Positions 6,791-10,725 of a stretch of 10,725 nt of DNA are shown one piece after another. Location of the stretch: positions 1 to 10,725 of the forward strand of contig PFLZ01000064.1 in assembly GCA_002784795.1 (NCBI GenBank). The letters are read 5' to 3'. The translations under genes and the position numbers were made by a program. Origin of the DNA: Candidatus Magasanikbacteria bacterium CG_4_10_14_0_8_um_filter_42_12. GTDB taxonomy: Bacteria; Patescibacteriota; Patescibacteriia; Magasanikbacterales; UBA922. The first letter of the stretch is position 1. The number at the start of each line of letters is the position of its first letter. The notes beneath the pieces were generated by a model. The model ran no database searches. It was not told where the DNA came from and saw nothing but the letters and a program-made list of their open reading frames with translations.

Positions 6791-6846
6791 GTTAGTTGTT
6801 AGTTGTTAGTTGTTAATTGTTAGTTGTTAATTGTTAGTTGTTTATT
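6791..6846. repeat. Heptanucleotide array, GTTAGTT family, before umuC
   Basis: Eight exact or near-exact 7-bp units follow each other: GTTAGTT three times (6791-6811), GTTAATT, GTTAGTT, GTTAATT, GTTAGTT, and GTTTATT (6840-6846). The array ends 3 nt before the probable umuC ATG at 6850 and so occupies the whole ribosome-binding region. It is the most regular array in the window and the likeliest to be young or still changing in copy number. Confidence 0.92.
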
Positions 6847-6849
6847 GAT

Positions 6850-8100
6850 ATGTATGTTCTCGTTGACTGCAACAATTTTTTTGCTTCTTGCGAACGCGCA
6901 ATCAATCCGAAACTGGAAGGCAAACCCGTTGTTATTTTATCAAACAATGATGGCTGTATTGTTGCACGGTCAAACGAAGTAAAAAAACTAAGCGTGCCGA
7001 TGGGGGCACCGTATTTCAAATGGAAAGACTATCTCAAACGTCACAACGTTCGGGTATTTTCTTCCAACTACCTCCTCTACGGAGATATATCGAGACGTGT
7101 CATGGACACACTTGAAACATGCTTGCCAGATGTCCACATCTATTCTATCGACGAAGCCTTTGCAGATGTGTCAGGGGTAAAAGATATCCAATCTCTCGTA
7201 GAAGAAACAAAAAAAATCGTCACACAATGGACAGGTATCCCCGTCTCAATCGGTGTCGGCCCAACAAAAACGCTTGCAAAGGCAGCCAATGAACTGGCAA
7301 AAAAACATACAAAACATAATGGCATCTTAATTTTTAATACTGCAGAAGAAGCAGTTCCCTATTTTCCACACATTCCTGTCCAGGATCTCTGGGGTGTTGG
7401 GCGAGCATTTGGAGAAAAACTACCACGCCTCGGCATTCATACGACTGAGGATCTCTTGAAAAAAGATGATGCCTGGATAAAAAAAGCACTCGGCACACCA
7501 GGACTCTCACTCGTGCATGAATTGCGTGGAATTGAAAGCACATCCCTCGATCATCACAGTGATATGAGAAAATCTGTGATTCGCAGTCGATCTTTTGGGA
7601 CACGAATAACAGAAAAAAAAGATATTATCGATGCACTCACCTACTTTGCCGACCGCGCTGCGAAAATGCTTCGGGACGAAGACCTCCGTACACATGTCAT
7701 CCGCCCATTTTTCATGACATCTCGATTTTCTCCAGAGAGATATTATGCTTCAAAAACAATTGCGCTTGAAGAAGCAACCAATGATAGCCGTGTGTTGATA
7801 CAACACGCAATTGATGTCGTAGAAAAAACATTCAAGCCTGGATTTCAGTATGCAAAAGCAGGCATTGTCTGTACTGATATTGTCGACAGTCAGCACTTTC
7901 AAAAAAGTTTATTTTCGAGTGAGCGAAGTGAAGACACGAGAATCATGGAGGCGTATGATGCAATTAAACAAAAATTTGGTCCGTACAGTATCAATCTCGG
8001 CAGAACGAGTGAAAATAAAAACTGGCACATGAAACGAAATCTTCTCAGTACTCCCGAGCGAAAAAATATATCGAGTGTACCGACGGCGTTGTGCAAATAA
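6850..8100 (+). CDS. umuC: UmuC, catalytic subunit of DNA polymerase V-like translesion polymerase (Y family)
   Basis: The protein has 416 residues; E. coli UmuC has 422. ATG 6850 is chosen because MYVLVDCNNFFASCE matches the family N-terminus; an upstream in-frame TTG at 6838 would translate repeat sequence. Metal-binding D6 and the SIDEAF motif with D101 and E102 fall at the E. coli UmuC positions. SNNDGC (31-36), the GVGPTKTLAKAANELAK fingers/palm segment, and WGVGRAFGEKL (helix-hairpin-helix region) follow. Near residue 353 SQHFQKSLF sits where E. coli UmuC has its beta-clamp motif QLNLF. The C-terminal region aligns through WHMKRNLLS. With UmuD' it should copy damaged DNA with low fidelity. 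It is downstream of umuD, separated by about 127 nt made mostly of heptamer repeats, with no Shine-Dalgarno. Confidence 0.94.
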   Translation: MYVLVDCNNFFASCERAINPKLEGKPVVILSNNDGCIVARSNEVKKLSVPMGAPYFKWKDYLKRHNVRVFSSNYLLYGDISRRVMDTLETCLPDVHIYSIDEAFADVSGVKDIQSLVEETKKIVTQWTGIPVSIGVGPTKTLAKAANELAKKHTKHNGILIFNTAEEAVPYFPHIPVQDLWGVGRAFGEKLPRLGIHTTEDLLKKDDAWIKKALGTPGLSLVHELRGIESTSLDHHSDMRKSVIRSRSFGTRITEKKDIIDALTYFADRAAKMLRDEDLRTHVIRPFFMTSRFSPERYYASKTIALEEATNDSRVLIQHAIDVVEKTFKPGFQYAKAGIVCTDIVDSQHFQKSLFSSERSEDTRIMEAYDAIKQKFGPYSINLGRTSENKNWHMKRNLLSTPERKNISSVPTALCK

Positions 8101-8109
8101 AAAAGAAAG

Positions 8110-8140
8110 ACCCCGGGCAGCGCGAACGCATACCCGGGGT
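8110..8140 (-). terminator. Intrinsic terminator of the secreted orphan gene
   Basis: ACCCCGGG (8110-8117) and CCCGGGGT (8133-8140) form a perfect 8-bp, very GC-rich stem with a 15-nt loop. Read on the minus strand the hairpin is followed by a T-rich tract (TCTTTCTTTTTT), as required for termination of the gene ending at 8159. On the plus strand no T tract follows, so it would serve the convergent umuC transcript poorly. Confidence 0.7.
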
Positions 8141-8158
8141 ACGTACGAAAGAGCAATC

Positions 8159-8731
8159 TCAGCTGTAGGCAGGTTCATGCAGAAAAATGTTCTCCTGCAT
8201 ACGATCCACTCCGAGGCTCACGTGAGGGAACTCAGTCAGGTAGAACCAAAGCCTCGCCCACAGCATGAGGTCACTGAGCTCAATAAGCCTATAGACTTTA
8301 AACCACGGAATACGACTCTTTCGAGTCACAGGCTTTGACACCATCCGCAACGGGATGAAGTGCCCCTGTCGAAGTCCTTCAGGCGGAAGAGACCAGGAAG
8401 CTCCGATCGGTTCAAATCTTGGACTGAACCCGAGCAACTCCAGATGACTCCACCCCTGACCTCCAATCCTGGACGGGTCCAGAATCTCATTCAAGGTGAT
8501 CCCTCTCTTCAGATTCTCCTCGAGGATGCGTTTCACATTGTTGACTGACACGGCGTTCACGACATGGACACGTCCGATCGCGTAGCGGATCGAGGACTTT
8601 CGATGCATGGATTCCTCCACGGCTTGGGTTGCTGTTTGGCCTTGCGGCCGCGATGCTGGCGGGGTGATTGCCAACGGAGCCCCAAAACTGTACAAAGATG
8701 TTGCTAAAACGAACAACTTTGTACCCATCAT
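8159..8731 (-). CDS. Putative secreted protein of unknown family, GC-rich orphan
   Basis: The open frame encodes 190 residues and I recognise no family. Residues 1-26 look like a signal peptide (MMGTKLFVLATSLYSFG, then Ala/Pro-rich), so export is likely. The mature part has no Cys, is rich in Trp, Arg and Leu, and contains GGQGWSHLELLGFSPRFEP (90-108) and WSLPPEGLRQGHFIPLRM (113-130). There is no transmembrane segment beyond the signal; YRLIELSDLMLWARLWFYL (147-165) is amphipathic or partly hydrophobic. Sampled 60-base lines of the gene are about 50-60 percent GC against about 38 percent in umuC, so codon use differs sharply from its neighbours. It has its own promoter (8783-8811), operator-like repeats and terminator (8110-8140), so it is an independent unit. 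A second ATG one codon downstream is possible. That it is a real gene is likely, supported by its flanking signals; its function is unknown. Confidence 0.65.
   Translation of the reverse strand: MMGTKLFVLATSLYSFGAPLAITPPASRPQGQTATQAVEESMHRKSSIRYAIGRVHVVNAVSVNNVKRILEENLKRGITLNEILDPSRIGGQGWSHLELLGFSPRFEPIGASWSLPPEGLRQGHFIPLRMVSKPVTRKSRIPWFKVYRLIELSDLMLWARLWFYLTEFPHVSLGVDRMQENIFLHEPAYS
8690..8724 (-). promoter_or_regulatory. Hairpin in the first codons of the orphan gene
   Basis: GTACAAAG (8690-8697) and CTTTGTAC (8717-8724) are perfectly complementary, and the stem continues after one mismatch with TGTT/AACA around a 9-nt loop. In the minus-strand mRNA it would cover codons 3-14, within the signal-peptide region and close to the start. 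It could hinder translation or act as a DNA-level operator. Inferred. Confidence 0.45.
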
Positions 8732-8782
8732 TTGTATTCTTTGCTGGTCATGTATTATTCATGACACTCCAAAGAATACAAA
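8731..8782 (-). promoter_or_regulatory. Nested inverted repeat between promoter and start codon of the orphan gene
   Basis: TTTGTATTCTTTG (8731-8743) is the exact reverse complement of 8770-8782, and inside it GTCATG (8747-8752) pairs with CATGAC (8760-8765). A third related copy, CAAGGAATACAA, lies at 8809-8820 overlapping the -35. Because the predicted transcription start falls within the outer arm, a repressor operator is more likely than an RNA hairpin. No regulator gene is present in the window. Confidence 0.55.
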
Positions 8783-8811
8783 AATGTACCACAAGATACC
8801 TAGCATGTCAA
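8783..8811 (-). promoter_or_regulatory. Sigma70-type promoter of the orphan gene
   Basis: On the minus strand a perfect -35 TTGACA (complement of 8806-8811) is followed by exactly 17 nt and TACATT (complement of 8783-8788), four of six matches to the -10 consensus. It lies about 50 nt upstream of the start codon and directly downstream of the rpsI terminator. It is the best promoter match in this intergenic region. Confidence 0.7.
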
Positions 8812-8825
8812 GGAATACAAGGTAC

Positions 8826-8852
8826 AAAAAAACCGGCTTATGCCGGTTTTTG
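8826..8852 (-). terminator. Rho-independent terminator of the rpoA-rplQ-rplM-rpsI operon
   Basis: AAAAACCGGC (8828-8837) and GCCGGTTTTT (8842-8851) form a perfect stem with a TTAT loop. On the minus strand the GC stem is followed by a run of seven T, about 36 nt after the rpsI stop. A smaller hairpin, GGATTA/TAATCC (8868-8883), lies just before it. The A/T symmetry would also allow activity on the plus strand. Confidence 0.88.
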
Positions 8853-8887
8853 AATATCTATATATCAGGATTATCAGTAATCCGTAA

Positions 8888-9298
8888 TTATCGTTTCTTC
8901 CACTGACGTCCACGTCGCGCTTTGAGCAATCCTGGTTTCTTACGTTCTTTCGTACGCGCATCTCGTGTCATGAATCCTTCTGCTTTGAGCGCTGGCTTGA
9001 GGTCAGCATTCCATTCGACAAGTGCGCGAGAAATTCCATGACGTACAGCTTCTGCTTGTCCACGTGATCCACCTCCTGCAACTTTTACTGACACATCGAG
9101 ATCTTTGAGTTTTCCTGTCACTTCGAGAGGTGAAGAAACAATGTTTTGCAAAATCAATGTGGTAAAATATGTTTTGAATTCTTTTCCATTGACAATAATT
9201 TCTCCTTTTCCTGGAGTAATTCGAACACGTGCAGCAGCTTCTTTTCGTCTACCTACTGCTCGAGTCATGTCTTGTGTATTCTTCGTAGCCATACTCAT
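8888..9298 (-). CDS. rpsI: 30S ribosomal protein S9
   Basis: The protein has 136 residues. The diagnostic parts are VGRRKEAAARVRITPGKGEIIVNG (split as residues 15-38 with the VGRRKEAAARV head), VAGGGSRGQAEAVRHGISRAL (73-93), and the basic C-terminal tail KKPGLLKARRGRQWKKR, which in the ribosome reaches the P-site tRNA. S9 is a 30S head protein. The start at 9298 lies 2 nt after the rplM stop; a second ATG at 9292 is possible. No Shine-Dalgarno is seen, so coupling with rplM is probable. It is the last gene of the operon and is followed by a terminator. Confidence 0.97.
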   Translation of the reverse strand: MSMATKNTQDMTRAVGRRKEAAARVRITPGKGEIIVNGKEFKTYFTTLILQNIVSSPLEVTGKLKDLDVSVKVAGGGSRGQAEAVRHGISRALVEWNADLKPALKAEGFMTRDARTKERKKPGLLKARRGRQWKKR

Positions 9299-9300
9299 AA

Positions 9301-9663
9301 TTAGTTCTTAATGGTAAGACGCTTCATCATCTCGTCTCGATGCTTGTTTTTTGGAAGCATACCATAGACTGCTTTACGAATGACTTCACCTGGATTTTCA
9401 TCAAAGACATGTTTCATTGCCTTTGTCTTCAGTCCACCTGGGTACATGGTATGGTGATAATAATCTTTTTGTACAAGTTTATCACCGGTAAACAGTACCT
9501 GGCTCGCATTGACAACCGTGACAAAATCACCAGCATCAATATGCGGTTCAAAAGTTGGTTTGTTTTTGCCACGAAGAATCATTGCTACTTCTGTGGCAAC
9601 GCGCCCTGGAGCTCGTCCAGTTGCGTCGATTTCGTGTTGTGCTCGTGCAATAGTCTGTGTCAT
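9301..9663 (-). CDS. rplM: 50S ribosomal protein L13
   Basis: The protein has 120 residues; E. coli L13 has 142. The conserved core is present: IDATGRAPGRVATEVAMIL (12-30), RGKNKPTFEPHIDAGDFV (31-48), VNASQVLFTGDKL, YYHHTMYPGGLK, and GMLPKNKHRDEMMKRL (101-116). The shortening is at both ends relative to E. coli, as I recall for other CPR bacteria. L13 is an early-assembly 50S protein. It starts 1 nt after the rplQ stop and is directly followed by rpsI, the usual rplM-rpsI pair. Confidence 0.97.
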   Translation of the reverse strand: MTQTIARAQHEIDATGRAPGRVATEVAMILRGKNKPTFEPHIDAGDFVTVVNASQVLFTGDKLVQKDYYHHTMYPGGLKTKAMKHVFDENPGEVIRKAVYGMLPKNKHRDEMMKRLTIKN

Positions 9664-9664
9664 A

Positions 9665-10018
9665 TTATACTAATTCGATACGTACTTTTTCAGCACCATC
9701 ATTTGGACGAAATCCTATTTTCAGGACACGGGTGTATCCACCCTTACGTTCTTTGTAGCGAGGTCCGAGGTCATCCATCAATTTTCGTACTGCGTTGTCT
9801 GTATAGAGCGCTTGGATGAGTCTGCGTCGGTCAGTCAGTGTACCACCTTTTGCTGTTGTGATCAAAGGTTCAACAAATTTGCGCAACTCTTTTGCCTTTA
9901 CTTTTGTCGTTTCGATCGCTTCGTGAAGAATAAGACTTTCAGCAAGATTTCGCATGAGCGCTTCTCGCTGTGCCTTTGGTCTTCCGAGTGTTCTAGGTTT
10001 TTTCTTTAAATGTCTCAT
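9665..10018 (-). CDS. rplQ: 50S ribosomal protein L17
   Basis: The protein has 117 residues. The N-terminal LGRPKAQREALMRNLAESLI (11-30), then TTKVKAKELRKFVEPLIT (37-54), and the C-terminal YTRVLKIGFRPNDGAEKVRIEL (95-116 region) are the L17 hallmarks. L17 sits near the peptide exit tunnel of the 50S subunit. It follows rpoA by 22 nt, as in most bacteria. AGAAAG shortly before the ATG is the closest thing to a Shine-Dalgarno in the window. Confidence 0.97.
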   Translation of the reverse strand: MRHLKKKPRTLGRPKAQREALMRNLAESLILHEAIETTKVKAKELRKFVEPLITTAKGGTLTDRRRLIQALYTDNAVRKLMDDLGPRYKERKGGYTRVLKIGFRPNDGAEKVRIELV

Positions 10019-10040
10019 ATCTTTCTAATTCGATGATGCA

Positions 10041-10725
10041 TTATGCGTTTTCCTCATCTGTTTCATTCAAAAGCAATGAAAAGTGATCCATCAATATTTT
10101 TGTTGCTTGTGATACAGCGTCTTTTGGAGTAATGGTTCCATCAGTTTCTACCGTCATGACCAATTTTTCATAGTTTGTCACGTCTCCTACACGAGTCATT
10201 TCAACATTGTATCCAACATCGCGGATAGGTGTGTAGAGCGAATCAATCGCAATGGTACCGAGATCAAGATGCTTTGTTTCTTTTTGTGCTACAGGGACAT
10301 ATCCTTGCCCTCTCGCAACAGTAATATCCATAGCAAATGTTTTTTTGTCATCAGTCACGTTTGCAATGACCATGTCTGGGTTTGCAATCTCTACATCAGC
10401 ATTTTTTCCAAAATCCTTTCCAGTGATAGGACCTTTTCCTTTTTTTGAAAGACTGAGTGTGATTGGCTCATCACTGTGTACTTGGACAGCGAGTTGCTTG
10501 AGATTCAAAATAATTTCGATCATGTCTTCTTGGACACCTTCAACCGCAGAAAATTCATGCTGTACGCCTTCAATTTTTACAGATTCTACCGCAGCTCCTG
10601 GGAGTGAAGAAAGAAGCACACGTCGAAGTGCATTTCCAAAAGTAGTCCCATACCCCTTACTACATGGGGTTATCACAACCTGGCCGACGTGTTCACGGTC
10701 GGTATCGTTGAATTCGATAGTGGTT
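10041..10725 (-). CDS. rpoA: DNA-directed RNA polymerase alpha subunit, N-terminal domain only (5' end off right edge)
   Basis: 227 codons are visible to the right edge; the true start lies beyond it. The apparent GTG start at 10676 is internal, because the frame stays open and reads TIEFNDTDREHVGQVVITP, which fits the RpoA N-terminal region. YGTTFGNALRRVLLSSLPG (the TLGNALRRILLSS motif), EFSAVEGVQEDMIEIILNLK and the KDAVSQATKILMDHFSLLL dimer-core helix are plain. The protein then ends after a short acidic tail (NETDEENA) where family members normally continue with a linker and a C-terminal domain of about 80 residues. Only 22 nt separate its TAA from rplQ, so no CTD-coding remnant exists here. 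The CTD normally contacts UP elements and activators such as CRP. The subunit identity is certain. A separate CTD gene elsewhere cannot be excluded. Confidence 0.95.
   Translation of the reverse strand, partial: TTIEFNDTDREHVGQVVITPCSKGYGTTFGNALRRVLLSSLPGAAVESVKIEGVQHEFSAVEGVQEDMIEIILNLKQLAVQVHSDEPITLSLSKKGKGPITGKDFGKNADVEIANPDMVIANVTDDKKTFAMDITVARGQGYVPVAQKETKHLDLGTIAIDSLYTPIRDVGYNVEMTRVGDVTNYEKLVMTVETDGTITPKDAVSQATKILMDHFSLLLNETDEENA

Noticed and set aside
6791..6846. CRISPR-like array
   Set aside because: Units are 7 bp and contiguous with no unique spacers; this is a simple tandem repeat, and no cas gene is present.
8607..8906. Plus-strand open frames of 99 and 61 codons across 8607-8906
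   Set aside because: They run through the orphan gene's 5' end, its promoter and the rpsI terminator hairpin, and show no protein-like features.
10019..10040. Frameshifted remnant of the alpha C-terminal domain downstream of rpoA
   Set aside because: Only 22 nt lie between the rpoA stop and rplQ, too little for any CTD remnant.
10041..10676. rpoA starting at the GTG at 10676
   Set aside because: The frame continues upstream to the window edge with RpoA-like sequence, so the gene is partial and this GTG is an internal Val.

Overview
The window looks like chromosomal DNA of a low-GC bacterium of the Candidate Phyla Radiation (Patescibacteria, Parcubacteria-like). This is inferred from three things: the compact core genes (a 120-residue L13, and an RNA polymerase alpha subunit without its C-terminal domain), the direct rpoA-rplQ-rplM-rpsI linkage, and almost no Shine-Dalgarno motifs. 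TGA is used as a stop (toxin, antitoxin, secreted orphan), so the code is standard and the UGA-recoding lineages (Absconditabacteria, Gracilibacteria) are unlikely.

Layout from left to right. (1) On the minus strand lie the 5' part of rsmI, which runs off the left edge, and a Phd/YefM-RelE-type toxin-antitoxin pair with its own promoter and operator-like repeats. (2) On the plus strand, from about 1.1 to 8.1 kb, is a run of five genes: a three-module secreted cell-wall enzyme (lysozyme-like domain, four repeats, D-Ala-D-Ala carboxypeptidase), a stand-alone LigB/Memo-type class III dioxygenase-like protein, a PriA that has lost its ATPase motifs but keeps all eight zinc cysteines, and umuD-umuC encoding an error-prone polymerase V-like system. 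(3) On the minus strand at 8.1-8.8 kb is a GC-rich secreted orphan gene with its own terminator, a strong sigma70-type promoter and nested inverted repeats. (4) Also on the minus strand, running in from the right edge, is the alpha-operon tail rpoA-rplQ-rplM-rpsI, closed by an intrinsic terminator.

The genes in (2) suggest replication restart (PriA) next to translesion synthesis (UmuD'C), behind a peptidoglycan-processing enzyme. The gaps on either side of priA-umuD and before umuC are almost entirely 7-bp tandem repeats; some supply the upstream stop codon and abut the next start codon. A further 7-bp array lies inside the rsmI coding sequence. A REP-like palindromic doublet sits between two inverted heptamer arrays just before priA.

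The points most worth checking are the heptamer repeat system, the ATPase-less PriA, the CTD-less RpoA, and the GC-rich secreted orphan with operator-like architecture. All calls come from reading the sequence and from remembered family motifs; no searches were run.
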